Positions 35,054-44,063 are shown, numbered from the stretch's first letter. The stretch: DNA of 64,000 nucleotides from an uncultured Bacillota bacterium (GCA_905188085.1 CAJJKN010000008.1:1-64000); one strand, 5' to 3'. Made by a program: numbers and translations. The notes: generated from the sequence alone by a model not told the origin.

Positions 35054-36385
35054 ATGAAAAAAATAGTCGAAATCGTGTTTTCGGCCCTATTCGTTTTGGC
35101 AAGCGTATGCGGCTGCGGCACCCCTTCGGAGTTGGATCCCCAAAGCCCTGTAACGCTGACAATGTGGCATGTCTACGGCGAGCAGGCGGATTCTCCGATG
35201 AATCGGTTGGTTGAAGAATTTAACCGGACTGTCGGCAGGGAAAAGGGAATTGTCATCAACGTAACCATGATGACAAACGCACGCGAAATCGGCGCGCTTT
35301 TAACCTCGGCCCAGCAAAACAAACCGGGCGCACCGCAAATGCCGGATCTGTTTTCCTGCCATTCCGCAAACATCGCCACTCTGGGTGCCGATGCCGTGCT
35401 GGATTGGAGCGATTATTTTTCCCAGGATGAAATCAACGGCTTTGTTTCAGATTTTATCAAAGACGGCATGGTGGATGGCAAACTCTGCGTATTGCCCGTT
35501 TCAAAATCCACATTTTTGCTGTTTGTAAACGGCTCTCAGTTTCAACGCTTTTCCGCCGAAACCGGCATTGCCGCCTCTTCTCTTTCCACATGGAGCGGCC
35601 TGTTTGCCGCGGCGGAAAAATACTATGCCTGGTCCGGCGGCAAACCCATGTGCGCGCTGGATTATCTGCTCCGCGATATAGAATTAAATGCGCAAGCCCA
35701 AGGCGCACAAAACCTTTTTGCCGAAAACGGCTGGTATGATGTAAATAACCCCATCTTAAAGCAATCCTATCTGGAATTTATCCGCCCGCTGGTGCAGGGA
35801 CATATCACCGTTTCGGACCTGTATTCCAATACCCAGGTGATGACCGGGGAAACCCTTTCCGGCATCGGTTCTTCCGCTGCCATTTTGTACTATAACGATG
35901 TGGTTACCTATCCGGACAACACCACCGAGCCCACAAACCTGCAAATTTTGCCCTACCCACGAGCCGCCCGAGGTAAGGCGCTGATGACGCAGGCCGGTGT
36001 GGGGTTAGGCGCGTATAAAACCACCACGCAAAAGGCCGAAGCCGCCTCCGTCTTTGCCCACTGGCTGACAGAGCCGGAGCGCAATTTGGAGTTTGTGGTG
36101 CAGACGGGCTATATGCCGGTGCGCACCGGTTCGTTTGACGCCATAGACAGCTATTCTTTCCCCGATGCGTCGCATAAAGCGCTGTATGATACGCTTGATA
36201 CCATGCGCCAAAGCTATACCTCCGTTTCCGAAGCGGACAGAACCGACGGGTATTATGAGAAAACCTATCGGTTTTACGATCAGCTCCGACAAAAACAATC
36301 GCAGTGGAAAACACGGTTTGCTCGGGGTGAAAGCGTTGATGTGCTTATGGAAGAAGCCTGGCAGTTGTTTTGCAATATTCAGTAA
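35054..36385 (+). CDS. Orphan extracellular solute-binding lipoprotein
   Basis: ABC-type family 1 (carbohydrate-type) solute-binding protein, 443 residues. The signal peptide carries a lipobox (ASVCGC, Cys near 21). The mature part has VTLTMWHVYGEQADSPM, the family segment following the first strand, and the usual two-lobed organisation, with late motifs ASVFAHWLTEPE and TGYMPVR. The ATG at 35054 has AAAGGAG; 17 extra upstream codons lack a ribosome binding site. No permease or ATPase gene accompanies it. The next gene, 15 bases on, encodes a membrane-anchored LuxR-type regulator, so this lipoprotein may present a ligand to a sensor rather than to a transporter. Confidence 0.88.
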   Translation: MKKIVEIVFSALFVLASVCGCGTPSELDPQSPVTLTMWHVYGEQADSPMNRLVEEFNRTVGREKGIVINVTMMTNAREIGALLTSAQQNKPGAPQMPDLFSCHSANIATLGADAVLDWSDYFSQDEINGFVSDFIKDGMVDGKLCVLPVSKSTFLLFVNGSQFQRFSAETGIAASSLSTWSGLFAAAEKYYAWSGGKPMCALDYLLRDIELNAQAQGAQNLFAENGWYDVNNPILKQSYLEFIRPLVQGHITVSDLYSNTQVMTGETLSGIGSSAAILYYNDVVTYPDNTTEPTNLQILPYPRAARGKALMTQAGVGLGAYKTTTQKAEAASVFAHWLTEPERNLEFVVQTGYMPVRTGSFDAIDSYSFPDASHKALYDTLDTMRQSYTSVSEADRTDGYYEKTYRFYDQLRQKQSQWKTRFARGESVDVLMEEAWQLFCNIQ

Positions 36386-36400
36386 AGACGGAGGTTTTTT

Positions 36401-38074
36401 ATGATTCATAAGCTTCCCTTTTCCCTCCGCCGGCAGGAGCTTTCTCTCAAACGCAAGCTATTTGCCTATATGTTTTTGTTGGCCGTGCTTCTCTTGTTTG
36501 CGCTGTCTTCCGGCTTTTTGCTGTTTGGCCGGTTTAACAGCACGCAAAAGGAGATTTACCAAACCCTGGATCTGCAAACCGAAGTGTTTGAAAAAGATAT
36601 GGCGGCCTATTGGGATGAAGTGGCCGTTCGGAGCATTCGTCTTTCGGAAAATATGACCTCCGTTTTAGAAAATTATCTGTCCCAAAGCGGCCTTCCCTTT
36701 TCCTCGCTTACAGATCAAAGGCAGGTGCTGTCCGATCTTCAGGAAACGATGATCGAGCCGCTGAGCCAACAGCTGCGCCAGGCCAATTGCTCCGGCGCGT
36801 TTGTGCTGATAAACGCTACCGCCAACAGCAAAACTGCGGGCGCGGCTGCTTCGCGCAGCGGGCTATATTTGGAAAAAAGTGCCGTGGACACGCCGGGCAG
36901 CGCCCTTTTGCTCTATCACGGCATCGCCGAGATCGGCAAACGGCACAACATCATGCCGCACCGAAAATGGCGGCAGGAATTTCAAACTGCGCTGTTTCCC
37001 AACTATCAGGAAGCCATGGCCCAGGCCCGCCTGCCGTTGGATACCTCCTACCGGCTTTCCCCCATCGCCACCCTGCCAGGTACCAGCGAACAGGTAGCGC
37101 TGATGACGGTGCCGCTGATAGGTAAAGACGGCGCCGTTTACGGCCTATGCGGGTTTGAGGTCAGCCAGAGCTGGTTTAAGGCCAAGCATGCCCAGCCCTC
37201 CAACCTTCGGCATATGGTGTGTTTGTTTGCCCATAAAGATGACGGGCTCAATGCCGATCAGGCCTTTAGCACCGGCATCCGCAACGGCTATTATTTTGAT
37301 TCAAAAGGCAAATTCTCCATGGCAAACATGCGCAACGGGCTCGTTCGCTTTTCCGGAGAATCGGAAGAATATGTCGGCATCGCGCGGGAAATCTCCGTCA
37401 CGCAAAACGGCCCTTCCTTCACCGTGGCCGTGCTGATTCCGAAAACGGATTACAGCTCCGCGGTGTTCAAAAGCAATCTTCAAAACGCCCTTTTGGTGTT
37501 GTTTGTCATTTTCTTTGCCGCCGTTTGTTGTTTTTATTTCAGCCGCCGTTTCCTCTCTCCCCTGTTAAAGGGGCTGGAACAGATCCGTGCAAACAAGGCG
37601 GAGCGAACCTATTCGGATATCCCGGAAATTGACGACCTTTTGGATTTTCTTTCCCAAAAAGATCAGGAAACCGAAGCCACCATCTCCGAATTGGAACAGG
37701 AAATGAGGCACAGCAAATATAAGCTGAATCAGTTGCAGGCTGCGCACGAAGCCGTGCAGCGGGAATACGAAGCCACGCAGGCGGAGGCGTCCCGCCTGGT
37801 ATACGCCAGAAAAAGCGAGGTGGATCCCGCGGAATTTCAGCGTTTTTTGGATTGCCTGAACACCTTAACGCCCAAGGAAACGGAGATTTTTAACCTCTAT
37901 CTGCAGGGGAAAACCACCAAGGAAATTCAACAGATTGCCCATATCAACGAAAATACATTGAAATATCATAACCGCAACCTTTACGGAAAGCTGGGGGTAA
38001 AATCCCGCAAGCAGCTGCTTATGTATGCCGCGCTTATGAACCAAACCACCAAGAAGGAGGACCCCCGCTCATAA
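36401..38074 (+). CDS. Membrane-anchored LuxR-type regulator with extracellular sensor
   Basis: A 557-residue one-component receptor. A basic cytoplasmic N terminus is followed by TM1 (about 20-43), a ~320-residue extracytoplasmic region with Cache-like helices (EKDMAAYWDEVAVRSIRLSE) and strands, TM2 (about 362-382), a coiled coil (about 420-467) and a C-terminal LuxR/GerE helix-turn-helix (about 486-543, LTPKETEIFNLYLQGKTTKE and NTLKYHNRNLYGKLGV). There is no kinase or receiver domain, so the sensor is joined directly to the DNA-binding domain across the membrane. It follows the binding lipoprotein by 15 bases with its own ribosome binding site; a decayed Xre gene overlaps its end. Ligand and targets unknown. 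Confidence 0.87.
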   Translation: MIHKLPFSLRRQELSLKRKLFAYMFLLAVLLLFALSSGFLLFGRFNSTQKEIYQTLDLQTEVFEKDMAAYWDEVAVRSIRLSENMTSVLENYLSQSGLPFSSLTDQRQVLSDLQETMIEPLSQQLRQANCSGAFVLINATANSKTAGAAASRSGLYLEKSAVDTPGSALLLYHGIAEIGKRHNIMPHRKWRQEFQTALFPNYQEAMAQARLPLDTSYRLSPIATLPGTSEQVALMTVPLIGKDGAVYGLCGFEVSQSWFKAKHAQPSNLRHMVCLFAHKDDGLNADQAFSTGIRNGYYFDSKGKFSMANMRNGLVRFSGESEEYVGIAREISVTQNGPSFTVAVLIPKTDYSSAVFKSNLQNALLVLFVIFFAAVCCFYFSRRFLSPLLKGLEQIRANKAERTYSDIPEIDDLLDFLSQKDQETEATISELEQEMRHSKYKLNQLQAAHEAVQREYEATQAEASRLVYARKSEVDPAEFQRFLDCLNTLTPKETEIFNLYLQGKTTKEIQQIAHINENTLKYHNRNLYGKLGVKSRKQLLMYAALMNQTTKKEDPRS

Positions 38075-38288
38075 CGCTGAAAGAACGATTAAACAGAATC
38101 ATCCTCCCCAGCAGGGCATTTCCAAAGCGGAAATTGCCCGCAGGCTTTGCATTTTTGAAAACCATATCTATATTCTCACCGGCAACAGCCGCGCCGGCGC
38201 CGCGCAAAACAAGGCCATTTCCCCTTCCCCGGCAAAGTTGATCGGGCCGGAATTCGGCTACGATGCCGATTGGGTGCTCTATGGCTAA
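38071..38288 (+). pseudogene. Decayed Xre-family helix-turn-helix gene
   Basis: An AAGGAGG at the end of the LuxR gene is followed by CTCATAACG, where a normal unit would read CTCATGACG: one G-to-A change turns ATG into ATA and would also convert an overlapping TGA to the present TAA. The first codons (TLKERLNRII) are in one frame; after about 38105 the sequence continues in another (QQGISKAEIARRLC, IYILTGNSRAGA, FGYDADWVLYG). It resembles small Cro/C1-type regulators. Lost start plus frameshift make it non-functional. Originally it was probably translationally coupled to the LuxR-type gene. Confidence 0.7.
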
Positions 38289-38308
38289 ATAAGTTTGCCG
38301 CACAATAT

Positions 38309-38346
38309 AAAAGCCGCCTTGCTTTCCAAAACAAGACGGCTTTTTC
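38309..38346 (+). terminator. Terminator of the lipoprotein/LuxR unit
   Basis: AAAGCCGCCTTG and CAAGACGGCTTT arms with one mismatch, followed by a T-rich tract. Confidence 0.75.
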
Positions 38347-38360
38347 TTTTTGCAATGCAT

Positions 38361-38394
38361 AAAAAAAGCCCGCCCTATTAGGGCGGGCTTTTTT
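38361..38394 (-). terminator. Terminator of the tRNA-Arg gene
   Basis: Perfect GCCCGCCCT/AGGGCGGGC stem with a three-base loop, T tracts on both strands, directly after the tRNA 3' end. Confidence 0.92.
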
Positions 38395-38395
38395 C

Positions 38396-38472
38396 TGGTG
38401 TACCTGACTGGATTCGAACCAGCGGCCTTTGGAGTCGGAGTCCAACGCTCTATCCAACTGAGCTACAGGTAC
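38396..38472 (-). tRNA. tRNA-Arg (anticodon CCG)
   Basis: Seven-base acceptor stem GTACCTG/CAGGTAC, D arm GCTC...GAGC, anticodon stem TTGGA/TCCAA with loop CTCCGAC (anticodon CCG, reading CGG), T arm with TTCGAAT, and an encoded CCA end. It has its own consensus promoter and terminator, so it is a single-gene unit. Confidence 0.97.
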
Positions 38473-38484
38473 CTATGATTTGGT

Positions 38485-38513
38485 ATTATACCATGCTCTG
38501 CCGGCTTTGGCAA
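38485..38513 (-). promoter_or_regulatory. Promoter of tRNA-Arg
   Basis: On the minus strand, TTGCCA (38508-38513) and TATAAT (38485-38490) are 17 bp apart, ending a dozen bases before the mature 5' end. Confidence 0.88.
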
Positions 38514-38622
38514 ATAAAAAGCCCCGCGGCTTTTGCCGTGTATAGGCATATATAGTTCTAAATTCATCGGACTAGCTCATACAGTGTATCAAGATCATGC
38601 ACCGGATAAAGAGGGGGATGCC

Positions 38623-41286
38623 ATGCAAGCCAGTCAACGCCGTACCGCGCCGGGCGGTCTTTCCGCCGCCCAGGCAGAACAGGCCCGCCGCGAATACGGC
38701 TCCAACGAATTTGAAGCCCAAAAACAAACCGGCTTTTGGGGTAAATTCATCGCCAACTTTGCAGATCCCGTCATCAAAATTTTGCTGATTGCGCTGGCGG
38801 TGAATCTCATTTTTTTATTTCGCAACCAAAACTGGTTTGAAACCATGGGCATTGCGCTGGCCATCGCACTGGCCACGCTGGTTTCCACCATTTCGGAATA
38901 CGGCAGCGAATCCGCCTTTCGTAAAATGCAGGAGGATGCCGGCCGCATTCAGGCCCGCGTGATGCGCGACGGGCAATTGCTTTCCCTGCCCCTTGCGGAA
39001 ATTGTGGTGGGCGATGTGGTGTATTTGCAGGCCGGCGAGCGCGTGCCCGCCGACGGCGTTGTGGTAAGCGGCGGTTTGTCTGTTGATCAGTCCGCTTTAA
39101 ACGGCGAAAGCAAGGAAATGCAAAAGCGCCCGCAGCCCGCCTCGTTTGCCCGGTGGGATCTTTCTTCCCCTTCGCAGCTGTTTCGCGGCAGCATTGTCAC
39201 CGCCGGCGAAGCGGCCATGGAAGTGGGCCGCGTGGGCAGCCAAACCTTTTACGGCGATATGGCCCGCCAAATGCAGGAGGAAACGCGGGAAAGCCCGCTC
39301 CGCGTGCGCCTAAACGGGTTAACGCGGGTCATCAGCCGGTTGGGATACCTGGCTGCCGTGCTGGTTTTTTCTGCGGATTTCGGCTATTCCCTATGGGTGG
39401 AAAGCGGCCGGCAGCTCTCTTCCCTATGGCCCGTTCTGTGCAATTTCCCCGTGCTGCTGGGGCATTTTATGCACGCGCTGACCCTTGCCATCAGCATTGT
39501 GGTGGTGGCCGTGCCGGAGGGGCTGCCGATGATGATCACCGTCGTACTCTCCTCCAATATGCTGCGGATGACGCGCGACCATGTGCTTGTACGAAAGCTG
39601 GTGGGCATTGAAACTTCCGGCAGCTTAAACCTGCTTTTCACCGATAAAACCGGCACGCTTACCCGCGGGCGGCTGCAAGTGAGCAGCTTTATCGCCGGCA
39701 GCGGGCAGGAATTTCCCACCATCGGCAAACTGAAAAAGCACCCGGCGCTGTATCGTTTAACGGCGCTCAGCGGCCTGTATAACACGGGCAGCACCGTGTC
39801 CCAAGGCCGACCGCTGGGCGGCAACGCCACGGACCGCGCTTTGATGGAATATGTGCTCCCTTACCGCGGCGCGCAGGCGCATGTGTTGTCCACCGTGCCG
39901 TTTGACAGCGCGGTAAAGTTTTCCGCCGCCAGCATTCAGCAAAACGGCACGCTGCATTTCATCAAAGGCGCGCCGGAAAAGCTTTTGCCCCTTTGCAGCC
40001 ATTGCTATGACGATACCGGCAAGCCCGTGCCCTTTACCGCCCGCCCCGTTTTGCAGGCCAGATTGGAACAGCTGACCAAAAACGGCGAGCGTGTTTTGGT
40101 GCTGGCCACGTCCCCCCGTCCCGTGCGCCGCCGGGGCTCTGTGCCGGAAAGCCTTGTGCTCATCGGTCTTGTCAGCATTCATGATCAAATTCGCCCGGAA
40201 GCGCGCAAGGCCGTGCAGCAGGTGCAAAACGCCGGCATCCAGGTGGTTATGATTACCGGCGACAACGCCCAAACCGCACAAACCATCGCCCGCCAATGCG
40301 GCATTTTGCCGCAGGGCAGCCCTTCTTATGCCGTGATGACAAGCGACGAAATGGCGCAGCTGACCGATGCGGAGCTTTCCCGTCGGCTGCGCAGCCTGCG
40401 TGTGGTGGCCCGGGCGCTTCCTTCGGATAAAAGCCGGCTGGTGCGCCTGTCTCAACAGCAGGGGCTTGTGGTAGGCATGACGGGCGACGGCATCAACGAC
40501 GCCCCCGCGCTGAAAAAAGCGGACGTGGGCTTTGCCATGGGTTCCGGCACGGAAGTGGCCAAAGAAGCGGGAGATATCGTCATTTTAGACGACAACTTTT
40601 CCTCCATCGCCAAGGCCATTTTATATGGGCGCACCATCTTTAAAAGCATCCGCAAATTCATCGTCTTTCAGCTTACCATGAACCTTTGCGCGGTCGGCGT
40701 TTCCGTCTTTGGCCCCATGCTGGGGGTGGATACGCCGGTTACCGTGGTGCAGATGCTTTGGGTCAATATGATTATGGATACCCTGGGCGGCCTGGCCTTT
40801 GCCGGCGAAGCCCCGCTGAAAGAATATATGAAAGAGCCGCCCAAGCGCCGCGACGAGCCCATTTTAAACCGCTATATGGTCAACCAGATTTTAATCACCG
40901 GGCTTTCCACCATGGGGCTGTGTTTGTTCTTTTTGAAATCCGATAAAATCCGCAGCCTGTTTTGCTATCAAAGCGATCCGCTCTATTTCCTTACGGCGTT
41001 TTTCTCGCTGTTTATCTTTTGCGGCGTACTCAACAGCTTCAATGCCCGTACCCACCGCATCAATCTATTTTCCCACCTGTGGAAAAACCCGACCTTTGTA
41101 CTCATCATGGCGGCGGTTACCGGGCTGCAATTGGTGTTTATCTATTACGGCGGCACTTTGTTTCGCACCACGCCGCTGCCGGTTTCGGAATTGGGGTTCA
41201 CCTTCCTTTTGGCCTGCCTTGTCTTGCCGCTGGATCTGCTGCGCAAAATTGCGCTGCGTTTTTTACGCCGCCCCAGAGATTTTTAA
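38623..41286 (+). CDS. P-type cation-transporting ATPase (calcium type)
   Basis: Cytoplasmic-membrane P2-type ATPase, 887 residues from the ATG behind GAGGGGG. N-terminal cation-ATPase domain (SAAQAEQARREYGSNEF), actuator motif NGES in SALNGESKE, the phosphorylated Asp in FTDKTGTLTRG, MITGDNAQTA, the hinge TGDGINDAPAL, and a C-terminal membrane domain. TM4 has VVAVPEGLPMMITV, the PEGL form of calcium-exporting pumps, so Ca2+ efflux is the likeliest function. TGES is replaced by NGES, which is common in bacterial relatives. Single-gene unit. Confidence 0.92.
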   Translation: MQASQRRTAPGGLSAAQAEQARREYGSNEFEAQKQTGFWGKFIANFADPVIKILLIALAVNLIFLFRNQNWFETMGIALAIALATLVSTISEYGSESAFRKMQEDAGRIQARVMRDGQLLSLPLAEIVVGDVVYLQAGERVPADGVVVSGGLSVDQSALNGESKEMQKRPQPASFARWDLSSPSQLFRGSIVTAGEAAMEVGRVGSQTFYGDMARQMQEETRESPLRVRLNGLTRVISRLGYLAAVLVFSADFGYSLWVESGRQLSSLWPVLCNFPVLLGHFMHALTLAISIVVVAVPEGLPMMITVVLSSNMLRMTRDHVLVRKLVGIETSGSLNLLFTDKTGTLTRGRLQVSSFIAGSGQEFPTIGKLKKHPALYRLTALSGLYNTGSTVSQGRPLGGNATDRALMEYVLPYRGAQAHVLSTVPFDSAVKFSAASIQQNGTLHFIKGAPEKLLPLCSHCYDDTGKPVPFTARPVLQARLEQLTKNGERVLVLATSPRPVRRRGSVPESLVLIGLVSIHDQIRPEARKAVQQVQNAGIQVVMITGDNAQTAQTIARQCGILPQGSPSYAVMTSDEMAQLTDAELSRRLRSLRVVARALPSDKSRLVRLSQQQGLVVGMTGDGINDAPALKKADVGFAMGSGTEVAKEAGDIVILDDNFSSIAKAILYGRTIFKSIRKFIVFQLTMNLCAVGVSVFGPMLGVDTPVTVVQMLWVNMIMDTLGGLAFAGEAPLKEYMKEPPKRRDEPILNRYMVNQILITGLSTMGLCLFFLKSDKIRSLFCYQSDPLYFLTAFFSLFIFCGVLNSFNARTHRINLFSHLWKNPTFVLIMAAVTGLQLVFIYYGGTLFRTTPLPVSELGFTFLLACLVLPLDLLRKIALRFLRRPRDF

Positions 41287-41297
41287 CCCTTCAAAAA

Positions 41298-41319
41298 CCC
41301 CGGCCTGCGCCGGGGTTTT
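41298..41319 (+). terminator. Terminator of the P-type ATPase gene
   Basis: CCCCGGC/GCCGGGG stem with a four-base loop and TTTT; A-rich on the other side, so it may also serve the convergent MATE gene. Confidence 0.85.
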
Positions 41320-41354
41320 GCTGATCCGCCCATGAACGGGATTCTGCCTTTTTC

Positions 41355-42779
41355 TTAAGCCGCGGCGTTTGCCTGTGCATGCTGTCCGCTTTTTGAAAGC
41401 TGCCGATAGGTCATAACTATGACCGCGATAGAGGCCGCCAGCGTTAAAACATCCGAAACCGGCATGGAATACAACACCCCATCCAGCCCAAAAGCCCTGG
41501 GAAGCAGCAGCGCAAACCCCACGCCAAACACAATTTCCCGCCCCATGGACAGCAGCGTGGACGCAACGGCCTTGCCCATGGCCTGCAAAAAGATAAACGA
41601 CGCTTTATTGATACAGGCCGGCACCATCATACACAGATAAATCCGAAACGCCTTTACGGCAAATTCCGTATAATACACGCTTTCATTGGCCGCACCGAAA
41701 ATGCCGATCAGCGCATGCGGCGCCAACTCCGCAATCAACAGCGCCGCCAGCCCCACCAAAGCTTCGCCGATCAGCAATTTGGTAAACAGCGTTTTCACCC
41801 GCTCTGTTTTCCCTGCGCCCATGTTAAAGCCGACAATGGGAATGCAGCCCGCCGCCATGCCGACCACCACGGAAATTACAATTTGAAAAAACTTCATCAC
41901 AATGCCTACCACCGCCATGGGAATCTGGGCATATTGCATTTGGCCGAAAATAACATCCAGCGCGCCGTATTGGCGAATCATGTTGTTGATGGCAGCCATG
42001 GCCGCCACCAGCGAAATCTGCGATAAAAAGCTGCAAAGGCCCAACACCACGGTGCGCTTTATGATTTTTCCTTTCAGGCAAAATTCCGCTTTGCTCAGCT
42101 GAACGGTCTTTGTGTTTGTCAAATACCACAGCGCCAGCGCCGCCGATACGATCTGGCCGATCACCGTGGCCACGGCCGCGCCCATCATGCCCCATTTGAA
42201 AACGAAGATAAAAATCGGGTCCAGCACGGTATTGACAATCGCGCCCGCCACGGTGGACACCATGGCAAATTTCGGGCTTCCGTCCGCCCGAATGATGGGG
42301 TTTAGCGCCTGGCCTACCATATAAAACGGAATGCCCAGCGCAATATAGAAAAAGTATTCCCGGGCATAGGCAAATGTTTCCTGATTTACCCGGCCGCCAA
42401 ACATCGTCAAAATCGGGTCGCAAAACACCAGATACACCACGCACAGCACAATGCCGGCCGCCACGGCCAGCACGATGCTGTTGCCCACGCTGCGGTTGGC
42501 GTCCTGCGTTTTGTTTTGTCCCAAACTCAGGCTGACAAACGCGCAGCAGCCATCGCCGATCATCACCGCAATTGCCAAAGCGATCACCGTCAGCGGAAAC
42601 ACCACCGTATTCGCCGCATTGCCATACGAGCCCAGATACGCGGCATTGGCGATGAAAATCTGATCCACAATGTTATACAGCGCGCCCACCAACAGCGAGA
42701 TGATGCACGGAACGGCATATTGCCGCATCAGCTTTCCCACGTTTTCCGTGGCCAAAAAAGATTGAGTTTCCTGTTCCAT
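41355..42779 (-). CDS. MATE-family efflux transporter
   Basis: Na+- or H+-coupled multidrug/toxin extrusion pump, 474 residues with about 12 membrane segments in two homologous halves. Family segments include YNIVDQIFIANAAYLG in TM1-2, PNPIIRADGSPK-like LNPIIRADGSPKFAMV, and QIVISVVVGMAAGCIPIVGF at the start of the second half. The ATG follows AGGAGGG. Its leader carries an intrinsic-terminator hairpin just before the ribosome binding site, so expression is probably attenuated. Substrate not predictable. Confidence 0.92.
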   Translation of the reverse strand: MEQETQSFLATENVGKLMRQYAVPCIISLLVGALYNIVDQIFIANAAYLGSYGNAANTVVFPLTVIALAIAVMIGDGCCAFVSLSLGQNKTQDANRSVGNSIVLAVAAGIVLCVVYLVFCDPILTMFGGRVNQETFAYAREYFFYIALGIPFYMVGQALNPIIRADGSPKFAMVSTVAGAIVNTVLDPIFIFVFKWGMMGAAVATVIGQIVSAALALWYLTNTKTVQLSKAEFCLKGKIIKRTVVLGLCSFLSQISLVAAMAAINNMIRQYGALDVIFGQMQYAQIPMAVVGIVMKFFQIVISVVVGMAAGCIPIVGFNMGAGKTERVKTLFTKLLIGEALVGLAALLIAELAPHALIGIFGAANESVYYTEFAVKAFRIYLCMMVPACINKASFIFLQAMGKAVASTLLSMGREIVFGVGFALLLPRAFGLDGVLYSMPVSDVLTLAASIAVIVMTYRQLSKSGQHAQANAAA

Positions 42780-42802
42780 CGTTCTTTTTCCCTCCTATAT
42801 GC

Positions 42803-42843
42803 AAAAAAAGAATGCGCAAACCCAAATCTGGGCTTACGCATTC
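42803..42843 (-). promoter_or_regulatory. Leader terminator (attenuator) upstream of the MATE gene
   Basis: On the minus strand, GAATGCG/CGCATTC plus an inner CCCA/TGGG stem form a long hairpin followed by seven T, ending about 11 bases before AGGAGG. A terminator here would stop transcription before the gene. A TTG-started and an ATG-started short frame both cross the hairpin, so ribosome-dependent relief is possible; neither has a good ribosome binding site. Confidence 0.75.
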
Positions 42844-43003
42844 TCTGCTGCTCGATGGCAAAATCTTAGCATATAGAAAATCAAAAAGTCAAAAAAAAAT
42901 TTCCCCTTTGGAAAATTTTTCCCCGTCTGTTTTTGTATAGTTTGCAGCGGTTACCTTAGTGGTTTCAACCGATGTTTGCTTTTTCTTTTGGCTTTTCCGC
43001 AAC

Positions 43004-43026
43004 AAAAAAGGGCGCTGTCTGCGCCC
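43004..43026 (-). terminator. Terminator of the aldo/keto reductase gene
   Basis: Minus-strand GGGCGC/GCGCCC stem, five-base loop, six T. Confidence 0.88.
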
Positions 43027-43038
43027 CCTTTTTGCTTT

Positions 43039-43899
43039 TTACACCAGGCCCTCTTCTTTCAGCTGAGCCAGCAATTTAAACCGATAGGTCAACGGATCGT
43101 CGCCCACGCGGATGTTCTTTTTGGTCAATTCGTTCATCGCTGCCATTTCTTCATCCGTCAATTCAAAATCAAAGATGTTCAGGTTTTCTTTGATGCGCCC
43201 TTCATTGGAGGATTTCGGAATTACAGCAAAGCCGTTTTGCGTATGCCAGCGCAAAATCGTCTGCGCCGGAGATTTTCCATGCTTTTCCGCAATGGCCGTG
43301 ATGACCGGGTCTTTCAGCACTTCGCCGCCCACCATCAACGGGCTCCACGCTTCGACCAGGATATTATGCTTGCGGCAATAATCAATCACCACGTTTTGAT
43401 GCAGATACGGGTGGGTTTCAATCTGGTCCACCACCGGCATTACGCCGGTTTCCCCATACAACACATCGATATGCTGCGGATAAAAGTTGCTAACGCCAAT
43501 GGCGCGAATGCGCTTTTCTTCATACAGCCGCACAAACGCTTTCCACGTCGGCAGATACATATCTTCGCCCGGCCAGTGGATCAAATACAAATCCAGCGTT
43601 TCCAGCCCCAGCTTTTTCATGCTTTCATCAAAGGCAAACAACGTTGTGTCATAGCCGTGATAGCGGTTTCTCAGCTTTGTGGTAATAAACAAATCTTCGC
43701 GTTTTGCGCCGCTTTCCCGAATGCCCTGGCCCACAAATTCTTCGTTTTCATAGGCCGCCGCCGTATCAATGCTGGTATAGCCCGTTTCAATGGCGTATTT
43801 CACCAGGTCCACCGTCTGCTGTCCTTTGGTCCGCCAGGTGCCAAATCCGATTTTCGGCATCTCTACGCCGTTTGCAAGCGTATAAGTCGGTATCTGCAT
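43039..43899 (-). CDS. Aldo/keto reductase
   Basis: NADPH-dependent carbonyl reductase of the AKR superfamily, 286 residues, close to the AKR5 / 2,5-diketogluconate reductase type. The catalytic tetrad is visible: Asp and Tyr in SIDTAAAYENE, Lys in FITTKLRN, His in YLIHWPG. Cofactor-binding segments are AIGVSNFYPQHID and the late VIPKSSNEGRIKEN. Full length, with no Fe-S extension, unlike the other reductase near 20-21 kb. Single gene with terminator; natural substrate unknown. Confidence 0.93.
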   Translation of the reverse strand: MQIPTYTLANGVEMPKIGFGTWRTKGQQTVDLVKYAIETGYTSIDTAAAYENEEFVGQGIRESGAKREDLFITTKLRNRYHGYDTTLFAFDESMKKLGLETLDLYLIHWPGEDMYLPTWKAFVRLYEEKRIRAIGVSNFYPQHIDVLYGETGVMPVVDQIETHPYLHQNVVIDYCRKHNILVEAWSPLMVGGEVLKDPVITAIAEKHGKSPAQTILRWHTQNGFAVIPKSSNEGRIKENLNIFDFELTDEEMAAMNELTKKNIRVGDDPLTYRFKLLAQLKEEGLV

Positions 43900-44034
43900 T
43901 TCTTTCCATCCCTTCCCGGCCCGTCCTTCCGGGCCATCCGTTTTTTAGCGTACTCAATTTGATTTGTCCTGTCAATCATTTTTGTTTATTTGCGCCCCTT
44001 TTTGTACCCAAACCACAAAAACGCGCCTGTTTTA

Positions 44035-44063
44035 TTGAAAAAATCTGTCTTTCAAGGTACACT
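44035..44063 (+). promoter_or_regulatory. Promoter of the GpsA-like gene
   Basis: TTGAAA (44035-44040) and TACACT (44058-44063) with 17 bp spacing. A GCCGCC/GGCGGC hairpin without T run follows in the leader, just ahead of the ribosome binding site. Confidence 0.65.

Noticed and set aside
38474..38622. Second tRNA or small RNA next to tRNA-Arg
   Set aside because: Beyond the tRNA promoter only a short CCGCGG-type stem is seen; no cloverleaf or other RNA signature.
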